Source: Candidatus Spyradosoma merdigallinarum (GTDB lineage: Bacteria > Verrucomicrobiota > Verrucomicrobiia > Opitutales > UBA953). Taken from it: a stretch of DNA of 15,138 nucleotides. Within the stretch, counting starts at the first letter, position 1; the number at the start of each line of letters is the position of its first letter. This document shows, one piece after another, positions 1-7,340 of the stretch. A model generated the notes under the pieces. It ran no database searches. It saw nothing but the letters and a program-made list of their open reading frames with translations, and was not told the origin of the DNA. The position numbers were made by a program, and so were the translations under genes. The stretch is from assembly GCA_018713755.1 (NCBI GenBank), contig DVOG01000017.1, positions 1 to 15,138 of the forward strand. Direction: 5' to 3'.

Positions 1-1506
1 GTTTCCGCCGAGGAAATCCGCGTCCCGGAAATCCGCGCGCTCGGTCCGGATTTTTCGGCGAACGCCGACGTTTTCACCGAATTTTCGCCGACGGGAGCAT
101 TCCGCATCCGCACGTGGGGTTCCGTCGATCCCGTCTACATCGACGGGCGTCTGGGCTGGTTTTGGGAAAGAATCTGGCGCGACATGAAGCTTGCGCCGAG
201 CGAAAAGCGTCCGCGCGCCGACATCGACGTTCACGGGAACTGGGGCGACCGCTGGGAACGCGTCTTCGGCGCGATCGCCGGCGAAAACTGCTTCGCGAAC
301 GGCGTCCTCGTGGACAAAGTGCGCCTGCGCGTCTGCGAAGAGCCGCAGATCATCGCCGCCTTCGACATGGGCTTCGAGCGCGGAAAAGATCTCGTGACGG
401 GAACGCTTCAGTGGCATTACGCCATGGAGCCGACGTATCATTTCCGCGATTTCCGTTTTCTTTTCGAAGGATCCATCCCGCCGAAAGACGTCCTGCAGAT
501 CGTCGGCGAAGGGCTGCCGGAAGCCTTGTCCGAGCTCGAGACCGCTGGGCCGGGGACGGCCGTCGTTTCCGGGCTTTTCAGCGGCGACGATTCGCTCATG
601 CGCGTCAACGTGAGCGGAAGCGTTCCCGGGGAATTTTCGATTTTCGGCATTCGCGGCGAAGACTTCAGCGGCGACATCATTTACGACAACGGCGTCGTTC
701 TCGTGGGCAATCCCTTTTCGGCGCGCTCGGATTCGGGAACGATTTCGGGAAAAATCCTCGTGCGGCTTCCGGAAGACGGCGCGGGAGCGGCGGGCTCGGT
801 CGTCGATCTCGATTTGGAGCTGAAAAACGTGCGCCGTTCCCGCCTGACGGACGCGTTTTCCGCTCTCGCCGCGCACGTCGGCGCTCCCGCGATTTCCTCG
901 ACGCCGGAAAAGGGCGCGGCGGAAACCCCGCCCGCGGACGAACGGGAAGAATCTCCCGAAGAGGGCGAGGACGCGGAGTGGTCCCGCGTCGACGCGGTGT
1001 TCGCGGGAACAATGACCGTTCCCGACATGCACACGCTCGACGCCGCCGGAAAATTCTCGCTGCACGAAAAAGACCTTTTCGAACTTCAGGTTTTCGGCGG
1101 ATTTTCCCGTTTGCTGGCTTCGATGAACATCGATCTGACGACGTTCATGCTGAACCGCGCCGAAGGCACGTTCACCGTGCGCGACGGCGTCGCCTTCTTC
1201 CCCGATCTTCGCGTTTACGGGAGAAACGGGGAGGTCGACGTGCGCGCCGACGTCGCGTTCCCGGAACTGAAAATCCGCGGCGAAGCGGTGTTCCGCAATC
1301 TGCGCGGCACGCGGATTCCGCTGCTCGGAAGACTCGTCAAATGGGGTTCGTCCTCGACCGAAATGCTCCCGGTGGAAATCAGCGGCACGCTCAACGACAT
1401 CAAGTGGTCGGTTTCGCCGACGCTCTCGCGCATGTGGTCGGATCCCGACGACGACTACGGCATTGTCCCGGAGCGCGTTCCCGCGGAAGCGCCGGAAGAG
1501 CCCTGA
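1..1506 (+). CDS. AsmA-like C-terminal region protein, 5' end outside window
   Basis: The frame is open from base 1 and ends at TGA 1504-1506, so this is the last 501 codons of a longer gene; the ATG at 182-186 is internal and not needed as a start. The last ~130 residues alternate short beta strands with glycines and read like the AsmA/YhdP/TamB-type C-terminal region: AEGTFTVRDGVAFF, then RVYGRNGEVDVRADVAF, then LPVEISGTLNDIKWSV. Such proteins sit in the cell envelope and are linked to lipid transport or outer-membrane assembly. A Glu/Asp-rich stretch (codons ~303-328) probably links two domains. No transmembrane segment is visible in the part present; an N-terminal anchor would lie upstream. 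It precedes dapF by 91 bp. Family assignment rests on the strand pattern only, so the exact function is unknown. Confidence 0.7.
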   Translation, partial: VSAEEIRVPEIRALGPDFSANADVFTEFSPTGAFRIRTWGSVDPVYIDGRLGWFWERIWRDMKLAPSEKRPRADIDVHGNWGDRWERVFGAIAGENCFANGVLVDKVRLRVCEEPQIIAAFDMGFERGKDLVTGTLQWHYAMEPTYHFRDFRFLFEGSIPPKDVLQIVGEGLPEALSELETAGPGTAVVSGLFSGDDSLMRVNVSGSVPGEFSIFGIRGEDFSGDIIYDNGVVLVGNPFSARSDSGTISGKILVRLPEDGAGAAGSVVDLDLELKNVRRSRLTDAFSALAAHVGAPAISSTPEKGAAETPPADEREESPEEGEDAEWSRVDAVFAGTMTVPDMHTLDAAGKFSLHEKDLFELQVFGGFSRLLASMNIDLTTFMLNRAEGTFTVRDGVAFFPDLRVYGRNGEVDVRADVAFPELKIRGEAVFRNLRGTRIPLLGRLVKWGSSSTEMLPVEISGTLNDIKWSVSPTLSRMWSDPDDDYGIVPERVPAEAPEEP

Positions 1507-1542
1507 CGTTCCCGCGCGGGAACGCCGCGAGGCGCGCGCCTC
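1507..1542. repeat. Two adjacent perfect palindromes after the AsmA-like gene
   Basis: Directly after the stop codon lies an 18-nt perfect palindrome, CGTTCCCGCGCGGGAACG (1507-1524), made of two head-to-head copies of the GGGAACG heptamer. Four bases later comes a second perfect palindrome, GAGGCGCGCGCCTC (1529-1542). Together they could fold into hairpins at the mRNA 3' end, but no T-run follows, so this is not a classic intrinsic terminator. Confidence 0.7.
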
Positions 1543-1560
1543 TCCCGTCGTGTTCTTCCC

Positions 1561-1589
1561 TTGATTTCGCCTGCGCGATGGCGTAATTT
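1561..1589 (+). promoter_or_regulatory. Putative sigma70-type promoter of dapF
   Basis: TTGATT (1561-1566) and TAATTT (1584-1589) are separated by exactly 17 nt, a good match to the -35/-10 layout. A start about 7 nt past the -10 would fall at ~1596, only one or two bases before the dapF ATG at 1598, which would make the transcript leaderless or nearly so. Prediction only. Confidence 0.5.
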
Positions 1590-1597
1590 TTTCCGCT

Positions 1598-2428
1598 ATG
1601 AATTTCACGAAAATGCACAGCGCCGGGAACGATTACGTTTACGTGAACGGATTCGAGGAAAAAATCGCCGATCCCGGCAGGCTCGCCGCGGAAATCAGCC
1701 ACCGCCATTTCGGCGTCGGCTCCGACGGGCTCGTGATCGTGCTTCCCTCGCAGACCTGCGATTTCCGCATGCGCATGTTCAATGCCGACGGCAGCGAGGC
1801 GGAAATGTGCGGGAACGCCGCCTGCTCCGTCGGAAAATTCGTTTTCGACAACGGGCTGACGGACAAAAAGGAATTCACGCTGGAAACGCTCGGCGGCGTC
1901 AAGCACATCGAGCTCGGCGAGGGCGACGCCGCGCGGCGGCAGGTGCGCGTCGACATGGGCGCGCCGATTTTCGACGCGGAGAGAATCCCCGTCGCCGCGG
2001 AAACCTCGCCCGTCGTCGATCTGCCGCTCGAAGTCGACGGTAAGACGTGGCGCGCGACCTGCGTCTCGATGGGCAACCCGCACGCGGTGATTTTCACGGA
2101 AAACGTCGCCGCGCTGAACCTGCCGGAAATCGGCCCGAAGTTCGAGCATCATCCGGCGTTCCCGCGGCGGACGAACACGGAGTTCATCGAGGTTCTCTCC
2201 CCGGAACATTTCAGAATGCGCGTCTGGGAACGCGGCGCGGGCGAGACGTTCGCCTGCGGCACGGGAGCGTGCGCGTCGGTCGCCGCCGGCGTCCTCAAAA
2301 AACTCTGTTCCCGCCGCGTCCGCCTCGACCTGCTCGGCGGGCGGCTCGACGTCGAATGGAGCGAGGCCGACGGCAAAATCCGCCTCACGGGATTCCCGAC
2401 CACCGTCTTCACGGGAACGTGGCGCTGA
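1598..2428 (+). CDS. dapF: Diaminopimelate epimerase
   Basis: Converts LL- to meso-diaminopimelate, the last-but-one step to lysine and a peptidoglycan building block, in the cytoplasm by a two-base cysteine mechanism. The 276-residue length is normal. The N-terminus KMHSAGNDY matches the family signature (residues 5-13). The first catalytic cysteine is Cys71 in MCGN, the second Cys220 in ACGTGACA; MGNPHAV and RTNTEF lie between them as expected. Odd point: after MCGN the family usually has [AG]xRC, but here the sequence is AACS, so the usual Arg at position 76 is Cys. ATG 1598 starts exactly at the conserved N-terminus; there is no Shine-Dalgarno, only a T-rich tract (1587-1592) just upstream. 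The own-promoter candidate at 1561-1589 suggests separate transcription from the gene before. Followed by argJ after 54 bp. Confidence 0.96.
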   Translation: MNFTKMHSAGNDYVYVNGFEEKIADPGRLAAEISHRHFGVGSDGLVIVLPSQTCDFRMRMFNADGSEAEMCGNAACSVGKFVFDNGLTDKKEFTLETLGGVKHIELGEGDAARRQVRVDMGAPIFDAERIPVAAETSPVVDLPLEVDGKTWRATCVSMGNPHAVIFTENVAALNLPEIGPKFEHHPAFPRRTNTEFIEVLSPEHFRMRVWERGAGETFACGTGACASVAAGVLKKLCSRRVRLDLLGGRLDVEWSEADGKIRLTGFPTTVFTGTWR

Positions 2429-2482
2429 GCCGCCTTTCCCCGAAAACCTTTTTTCCGAAAAAGAAAAACGCAAAGCAAAGCC

Positions 2483-3718
2483 ATGGCCATTGAATTTTTC
2501 GATGATTCGAACGGCATCGCCGACGTTCCCGGCTTCCGCACGGGCGCGGCCGCCTGCAACCTCCGCGGGAACGCGGACACGGCGCGTCTGGACGTCGCCG
2601 TGATCTTTTCCGAAAAACCCTGCACGGCGGCGGGCGCGTTCACGACGAACGACGTCAAGGCGGCGCCGGTTTACGTTTCGCAGGCGCACCTGCGCGGCGC
2701 GGCGGCGGGAACGCCCATGCGCGGCATCGTCGCGACCAGCGGGAACGCCAACGCCTGCACGGGCGAACAGGGCATGAAGGACGCCGCGGCGATGTGCGCG
2801 CTCGCCGCCGAAGCCTGCGGCGTTTCTCCCGAGCAGTTCTTCGTCTGCTCCACGGGGCGCATCGGCGTCAATCTACCGATGGAGAAAATGGCGCGCGGCA
2901 TCGCCGAGGCCGCGAAAAATCTTTCGCGCGATCCCGCGGAATCCCTCCGCGCCGCCGACGCGATTCTGACGTCCGACACGCGCCGCAAGACCTGCACGGC
3001 GAAATTTTCCGTCGGCGGGAAAACCGTCACGGTCGCGGGCATGGCCAAGGGCGCGGGCATGATCGAGCCGGGCATGGCGACGATGTTTGGCCTGATCGCG
3101 ACGGACGCGGAAATCGCGCAGCCGCTGCTGCAGAAGTGCCTTTGGAACGCCGTCGGACAATCGTTCAACTGCGTGACCGTCGACGGCGACATGTCGACGA
3201 ACGACACCGTGCTCGTTCTCGCCGACGGCGAAAGCGGCGTCCGCGTCTCCGAAGACGACGCGGGAACGCTCGCCCTGTTCAAGGAAGCGCTCAACGCCGT
3301 GACCTTCGCGCTGGCGCGCAAAATCGTCGGCGACGGCGAAAAGATTTCCCGCGTCGTCACGCTGCGCGTCTTCGGCGCGCGCTCGGCGGCGGACGCGAAC
3401 CGCATCGCGCGCTCGATCGGCAATTCCCTGCTCGTTAAGGCGTCGTGGTGCGGCGGAGACCCGAACTGGGGGCGGCTGCTCTGCGCGGCGGGCTACGCGA
3501 AATGCGGGATCGACCAGACGAAAATCGACCTTTTCTACGACGACGTTCCCGTCTTCCTCAAAGGCGAGCTCCAGGCGCAGAACGAAGCCGCCTGGCGGCG
3601 CGTCGTCCGCGAAAAGGAATTCGAAATCCGCATGCATCTGAACCTCGGCGTGCACGATTACCGGCTCATTTCCACGGATTTGACGGAAGCCTACGTCGAT
3701 TTCAACAAAGGCGAATGA
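2483..3718 (+). CDS. argJ: Bifunctional glutamate N-acetyltransferase / N-acetylglutamate synthase (ornithine acetyltransferase)
   Basis: Transfers acetyl from N-acetylornithine to glutamate in the cyclic arginine pathway; bifunctional members also use acetyl-CoA. The precursor cuts itself just before a threonine nucleophile. That site is visible as KGAGMIEPGMATMFG, with Thr200 as the predicted nucleophile. Other family motifs are ATSGNANACTG, STGRIGVNLPM, TVDGDMSTNDTV and DPNWGRLL. The C-terminus DLTEAYVDFNKGE fits the family end. The length of 411 is normal. Whether it is mono- or bifunctional cannot be told from these motifs. ATG 2483 follows an A-rich stretch (AAAGAAAAACGCAAAGC) and a T6 tract at 2449-2454, with no Shine-Dalgarno. 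The stop overlaps the next ATG by 4 nt (ATGA, 3715-3718), which suggests translational coupling with the TolB-like gene. Confidence 0.96.
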   Translation: MAIEFFDDSNGIADVPGFRTGAAACNLRGNADTARLDVAVIFSEKPCTAAGAFTTNDVKAAPVYVSQAHLRGAAAGTPMRGIVATSGNANACTGEQGMKDAAAMCALAAEACGVSPEQFFVCSTGRIGVNLPMEKMARGIAEAAKNLSRDPAESLRAADAILTSDTRRKTCTAKFSVGGKTVTVAGMAKGAGMIEPGMATMFGLIATDAEIAQPLLQKCLWNAVGQSFNCVTVDGDMSTNDTVLVLADGESGVRVSEDDAGTLALFKEALNAVTFALARKIVGDGEKISRVVTLRVFGARSAADANRIARSIGNSLLVKASWCGGDPNWGRLLCAAGYAKCGIDQTKIDLFYDDVPVFLKGELQAQNEAAWRRVVREKEFEIRMHLNLGVHDYRLISTDLTEAYVDFNKGE

Positions 3719-4986
3719 AGCCGAGAGAAAAAAGCCCGCTCCCGATGAAAAGTTTCCTGAAAACCGCGCGCCTCGCGCTCGCCGCCGCCTTCTCCGCCGC
3801 GCTGCTCGCCGCCGCCGTTCCCGTCTTCGGACAGGCGAACGACGTCGTCATCGGCGGCGGCATCCAGATCGACGTCCGGCAGGGCGTCTGCCCGATCAAA
3901 ATCGAGTCCGACGATTCCGCGCTCGGCGGCTTCGTCCAGCGCGCGCTGAAAATGCACGGCGCGATCGACATGCGCAGCGGCGGGAACGTGCTGACCGTGC
4001 GCGTCGGCAGCCGCGGCGGAAATCTGTTCGCCGAAGGAAAGGCGTTCCCGCGGGAAATTCTCGTCGAGGGCGATTCCGACGAGGCGAAGCTGCGGCTGTG
4101 CGACGAAATTCTCGCCGCCGTCGGCAAGCTCTGGGGCTGGGATCTCAAGCCGCTTTTCTCCAAGACGAAAATCGCCTTCGCCGCGGGAACGGGCGCGAAG
4201 TCCGAAATCTACACGTCGAATCTGATGTTCCGCGGCACGCGCCGCGTCACGAGCCACGGCTCGCGCTCCATCATGCCGCACTGGGATCCGGCGGGAACGC
4301 GCCTGCTCTACACGACGTATTTCAAAAGCGGCGCGGCGGACGTGTATTCCGTCGACCTCGCCAGCGGCGTCGCGACGCGCTTCGCCGCTTACCGCAACAC
4401 GAACACCGGCGGCGCGTTTTCGCCCGACGGCAAAACCGTCGCGCTCGCGCTTTCCGCGCGCGGCCCGATGAACATCTACCTCGCTCCCGCCGACGGCGGC
4501 AGCGCGAAAATCCTCGTGCGCGACGGCGACACGTCGACTTCGCCCTCGTTTTCGCCCGACGGCAAAACCATCGTTTTCACGAGCGGCGCCGCCGGCGCGC
4601 CGCGCCTCTACACCGTTCCCGCGGCGGGAGGAAAAAAGAGCCGCATCGCCATTCCCGGCTTTTCCTACGCGACGGAACCGGCGTGGAACCCCGTGTTCCC
4701 GTCGAAAATCGCCTTCTGCTACAATCGCCGCGGAAAAATGGCGGTCGCCGTCTACGACCTGAAGACGGGGCGCGCCTTCGACGTGGGCGCGCTCACCGGC
4801 GCGCGCCGCTACTCGCATCCCGTCTGGTGCGCGGACGGACGCCACCTCGTCGTCACGGAAGAAGTCGGAAAATCCTCCGCGCTCGCGCTCGTCGACGCGG
4901 GAAATCCCGACCGCGCGAAGTTCACGCGCATCAGCCCGGACAGCCTTCCCGGCGCCTGCGATCCCGACGCGCTCATTCTCGAGTGA
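3715..4986 (+). CDS. tolB: TolB-like periplasmic beta-propeller protein
   Basis: An exported 423-residue protein. The N-terminus has a basic region, a hydrophobic Ala/Leu core and a likely cleavage after VFGQA, i.e. a Sec signal peptide. An N-terminal alpha/beta domain resembling TolB D1 (FVQRALKMHGAIDM...) precedes a series of PD40/WD40-like blades: HWDPAGTRLLYTT, AFSPDGKTVALAL, SFSPDGKTIVFTS, AWNPVFPSKIAFCY, VWCADGRHLVVTE. TolB works in the Tol-Pal envelope system, bridging peptidoglycan-associated lipoprotein and inner-membrane Tol proteins. No tolQ, tolR, tolA or pal is in the window, so a role outside Tol-Pal is possible. I chose ATG 3715 because it overlaps the argJ stop as ATGA; ATG 3745 (MKSFLKTARLALAAAF) gives a more typical signal peptide and is an equal alternative. 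Confidence 0.8.
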   Translation: MKPREKSPLPMKSFLKTARLALAAAFSAALLAAAVPVFGQANDVVIGGGIQIDVRQGVCPIKIESDDSALGGFVQRALKMHGAIDMRSGGNVLTVRVGSRGGNLFAEGKAFPREILVEGDSDEAKLRLCDEILAAVGKLWGWDLKPLFSKTKIAFAAGTGAKSEIYTSNLMFRGTRRVTSHGSRSIMPHWDPAGTRLLYTTYFKSGAADVYSVDLASGVATRFAAYRNTNTGGAFSPDGKTVALALSARGPMNIYLAPADGGSAKILVRDGDTSTSPSFSPDGKTIVFTSGAAGAPRLYTVPAAGGKKSRIAIPGFSYATEPAWNPVFPSKIAFCYNRRGKMAVAVYDLKTGRAFDVGALTGARRYSHPVWCADGRHLVVTEEVGKSSALALVDAGNPDRAKFTRISPDSLPGACDPDALILE

Positions 4987-5025
4987 GCGCGTTCCCGTTT
5001 CCCTTTCCTTCATGATTTTTCCGCC

Positions 5026-6087
5026 ATGGACAAAACGCAGATTCTCGAAGCTCTGAAAACCGTGACCTATCCGGGGCTTTCCCGCGACATCGTCTCTTTC
5101 GGCCTGGTCAAAAGCGCGGAAATCGCGCCGGACGGCGCCGTTTCCGTCGAAATCGCCGTGACGACGTCCAAGCCGGAAATTCCCGAACAGCTCAAGACCG
5201 CCGCGGAGAGCGCGCTCGCCGCCGCCGGCGTTCCCGCGGAAAAAATCTCCGTCAAGGTCGGCGCGACCGTTCCCGCCGCTCCCGGCGCGGGAACGCCGCC
5301 GCCGCGCCGCATCCCCGGCGTCCGCCGCGTCATCGCCGTCGCCAGCGGGAAGGGCGGCGTCGGAAAGTCCACCGTCGCCGTCAACCTCGCCGCCGCGCTC
5401 GCGCAGGTGCTGGAAGAAGATGGCGTCGCTCCCGCCGCGGGAAGCGTCGGCGTCCTTGACTGCGACATTTACGGCCCGAGCGTGCCGATGATGCTCGGCG
5501 CGCATGAACAGCCGACGCTGCGCGGCGAAAAAATCGTCCCGCCGGAAGCGCACGGCATCAAGGCGCTTTCGCTCGGCATGATGCTCGACGAGGACACGCC
5601 CGTCGTCTGGCGCGGTCCCGTCGTCGGCAAGGCGATTCGACAGTTCGCGGAAGACGCGGACTGGGGCGCGCTCGAAGCGCTCGTCGTCGACCTGCCGCCG
5701 GGAACGGGCGACGCGCAGATCACGCTCGTGCAGACGCTCGCGCTCGACGGCGCCGTCATCGTCACGACGCCGCAGGAGGTCGCCGTTTCCGTCGCCCGCC
5801 GCGGCGCGCGCATGTTCGAAAAGGTGAACGTGCCGCTCGTCGGCGTCGTCGAGAACATGAGCTGGTTCGAAAATCCCGCGGACGGTTCCCGCGAATACAT
5901 TTTCGGAAAAGGCGGCGGCGCGAAGACCGCCGCGGCGCTCGGCACGGATCTGCTCGGCGAAATTCCCGTCAGCGCGGAAATCCGCTCGGGCGGCGACGCG
6001 GGAACGCCGATCGTCCTCGCCGCGCCGCACTCCGTTCCGGCGCAGATTTTCCGCTCCGTCGCGCGGGAAATCCTTCGCCGCTTCTGA
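5026..6087 (+). CDS. mrp: Mrp/NBP35-type iron-sulfur cluster carrier ATPase
   Basis: A 353-residue cytosolic ATPase expected to bind and hand over 4Fe-4S clusters to apoproteins. Residues 1-80 form a MIP18/DUF59 domain (YPGLSRDIVSFGLV). A Pro/Ala/Gly-rich linker (80-98) leads to the P-loop domain with deviant Walker A SGKGGVGKST (107-116), then LDCDIYGPSVPMMLG, and VDLPPGTGDAQITLVQT. Odd point: after ENMSWF (276-281) the CxxC found in many Mrp proteins is absent and the sequence runs ENPADGSREYIFGKGG; Mrp proteins of Bacteroidota also lack it. The linker is encoded by an inverted pair of GGGAACG heptamers. ATG 5026 follows GATTTTTCCGCC, T-rich with no Shine-Dalgarno, 39 bp after the TolB-like gene. 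Confidence 0.93.
   Translation: MDKTQILEALKTVTYPGLSRDIVSFGLVKSAEIAPDGAVSVEIAVTTSKPEIPEQLKTAAESALAAAGVPAEKISVKVGATVPAAPGAGTPPPRRIPGVRRVIAVASGKGGVGKSTVAVNLAAALAQVLEEDGVAPAAGSVGVLDCDIYGPSVPMMLGAHEQPTLRGEKIVPPEAHGIKALSLGMMLDEDTPVVWRGPVVGKAIRQFAEDADWGALEALVVDLPPGTGDAQITLVQTLALDGAVIVTTPQEVAVSVARRGARMFEKVNVPLVGVVENMSWFENPADGSREYIFGKGGGAKTAAALGTDLLGEIPVSAEIRSGGDAGTPIVLAAPHSVPAQIFRSVAREILRRF
5268..5295. repeat. Inverted GGGAACG pair inside mrp linker
   Basis: CGTTCCCGC (5268-5276) and GCGGGAACG (5287-5295) form a perfect 9-bp inverted repeat with a 10-nt loop. It encodes V-P-A-A-P-G-A-G-T in the flexible linker between the two Mrp domains. Confidence 0.8.
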
Positions 6088-6124
6088 GCGCGGAGGTCCG
6101 CTCCCGCAGCGGGAAAAAACGCGC

Positions 6125-6155
6125 TTGACGCCCGCGCGTTTTGCGGGCTTAATCT
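6125..6155 (+). promoter_or_regulatory. Putative promoter of tRNA-Phe
   Basis: TTGACG (6125-6130) and TTAATC (6149-6154, or TAATCT one base on) are 18-19 nt apart, 18-24 nt before the tRNA. The spacer contains a 6-bp inverted repeat, GCCCGC (6130-6135) and GCGGGC (6143-6148), with a T-rich loop. That hairpin might also end the mrp transcript, though no long T-run follows. Confidence 0.6.
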
Positions 6156-6172
6156 GTCTTCACATTTTTCGC

Positions 6173-6248
6173 GGTCAGGTAGCTCAGTCGGTAGAGCAAG
6201 GGACTGAAAATCCCTGTGTCGGCGGTTCGATTCCGCCCCTGACCACCA
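6173..6248 (+). tRNA. tRNA-Phe (anticodon GAA), CCA encoded
   Basis: A complete cloverleaf is visible: acceptor GGTCAGG pairs with CCTGACC, D stem GCTC/GAGC, anticodon stem AGGGA/TCCCT around the loop CTGAAAA (anticodon GAA at 6206-6208), five-base variable region GTGTC, and T stem GGCGG/CCGCC around TTCGATT. The discriminator is A (6245) and the 3' CCA (6246-6248) is in the DNA. All stems pair perfectly, so it should be functional. It lies between mrp and a convergent hemH, with its own promoter and terminator. Confidence 0.98.
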
Positions 6249-6276
6249 CTTTCTTTTTCATGGTATTCTTGAGAGT

Positions 6277-6312
6277 CCGCGGCGCTTCGGCGTGCGCGGG
6301 CTTTCTTTTTTT
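6277..6312 (+). terminator. Intrinsic terminator after tRNA-Phe
   Basis: CCGCG-GCGC, a TTCG tetraloop, then GCGT-G-CGCGG form a strong stem with one bulged G (6277-6299), followed by GGCTTTCTTTTTTT. The stem, UUCG loop and T-run fit a factor-independent terminator 28 nt after the tRNA. It also separates the tRNA from convergent hemH. Confidence 0.8.
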
Positions 6313-6355
6313 CGCCCGTCGCGGGATCGGGCGGGAACGCCGCCGGCGCGGCGGT

Positions 6356-7318
6356 TCAGGCGGCGGCGCGGGAACGGACGATTTCGGAAAGGAAGCGCGC
6401 GAAGGCGGGCGAAGCGTTCAGGCAGGGCACGGCGCAGAAGCTTTCGCCGCCGGCGGCGAGAAAGAGCTCGCGCCCGGCGACGCCGATTTCCTCGAGCGAT
6501 TCGAGGCAGTCGGCGACGAAGCTCGGCGAAACGACGGCGAGGCGCCGCGCGCCCTCCGCGGGCAGCGCGCGCAGACGCGCGTCCGTCGCCGGGCCGATCC
6601 ATTTTCCGCGTCCGAAGCGCGATTGGAACGCCGCTTCCCAGCGTTCCCGCGGCAGGCGCAGCGCGGCGGCGAGCTTTTCCGCGGTCGTCAGGCATTCGGC
6701 GCGGTAGCTTTCCGCGCGTTTCGCGGCGGCGGGAACGCCGTGAAAGGAAATCAGCAGTTTGTCGAAGGCGCGTCCGCGCAGGGCGTTTTCCGTCGTTTCG
6801 GCGAGTGCGCCGACGTAGCCGGGCTCGGCGAAAAACGGCGCCGCGAAGCGCAGGCGGATCTGCGGCGCGCGCTTCCGGAAAACCTCTTTCGCGCGTTCCG
6901 CCGCGGAGTCCCACGAGGACTCCGCGCGCTGGGGAAAAAGCGGGATCGCGAAAACGTCCCGCGCGCCCGCCGCGCGCAGTTCCCGCGCCGCCGCCTCGAG
7001 GCCCGGTTCGCCGCAGCGCATCGCGCACAGCACGCGCGCGTTCCCGCCGAGCTCCCGCGCGACGCGCGCGCGTAGGCGTTCCGTTTCCGCGATGAGCGGC
7101 GATCCTTCCCGCGTCCAGATTTTCGCGTAGCGCGCCGCCGATTTTTTCGCGCGGAAAGGCAGAATGACGCCCTCAAGCAGCAGTTTGCGCAGCGGGAACG
7201 GCAGAGCGATCACGCGCGGGTCGTCGAGAAATTCCCGCAAAAAAGCGCGCACCGCGGGAACGGTCGGCGCGGCGGGAGAGCCCAAATTCAGCAGGACGAC
7301 GGCGTCGGGCGTCGGCAT
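6356..7318 (-). CDS. hemH: Ferrochelatase
   Basis: Inserts ferrous iron into protoporphyrin IX (or coproporphyrin III) at the end of heme synthesis. The 320-residue length is normal. Motifs in order: LLNLGSP (9-15), YAKIWTREGSPL (64-75), PLFPQ (126-130), LLISFHGVP with the catalytic His193, FQSRFGRGKWIGP (231-243) and SPSFVADCLESLEEI (264-278), which carries the conserved acidic residues. No [2Fe-2S]-type C-terminal cysteine cluster is present. The ATG at 7318 lies directly before the conserved N-terminus. It is 22 bp downstream of the molybdopterin gene and probably co-transcribed with it. Which porphyrin it uses cannot be read from the sequence. No clear terminator lies between its stop and the tRNA terminator; GC-rich inverted repeats lie at about 6315-6355. 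Confidence 0.94.
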   Translation of the reverse strand: MPTPDAVVLLNLGSPAAPTVPAVRAFLREFLDDPRVIALPFPLRKLLLEGVILPFRAKKSAARYAKIWTREGSPLIAETERLRARVARELGGNARVLCAMRCGEPGLEAAARELRAAGARDVFAIPLFPQRAESSWDSAAERAKEVFRKRAPQIRLRFAAPFFAEPGYVGALAETTENALRGRAFDKLLISFHGVPAAAKRAESYRAECLTTAEKLAAALRLPRERWEAAFQSRFGRGKWIGPATDARLRALPAEGARRLAVVSPSFVADCLESLEEIGVAGRELFLAAGGESFCAVPCLNASPAFARFLSEIVRSRAAA

Positions 7319-7340
7319 GGCGCGCGGCGGGAACGCGAAG

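Noticed and set aside
1400..2689. Long open frames opposite the housekeeping genes
   Set aside because: They are Arg-rich shadows produced by GC-rich codon bias; the plus-strand genes carry clear family motifs.
6098..6119. TCCCGC-A-GCGGGA followed by AAAAAA as an mrp terminator
   Set aside because: The run after the stem is A, not T, on the plus strand, and the loop is too small for the full stem.
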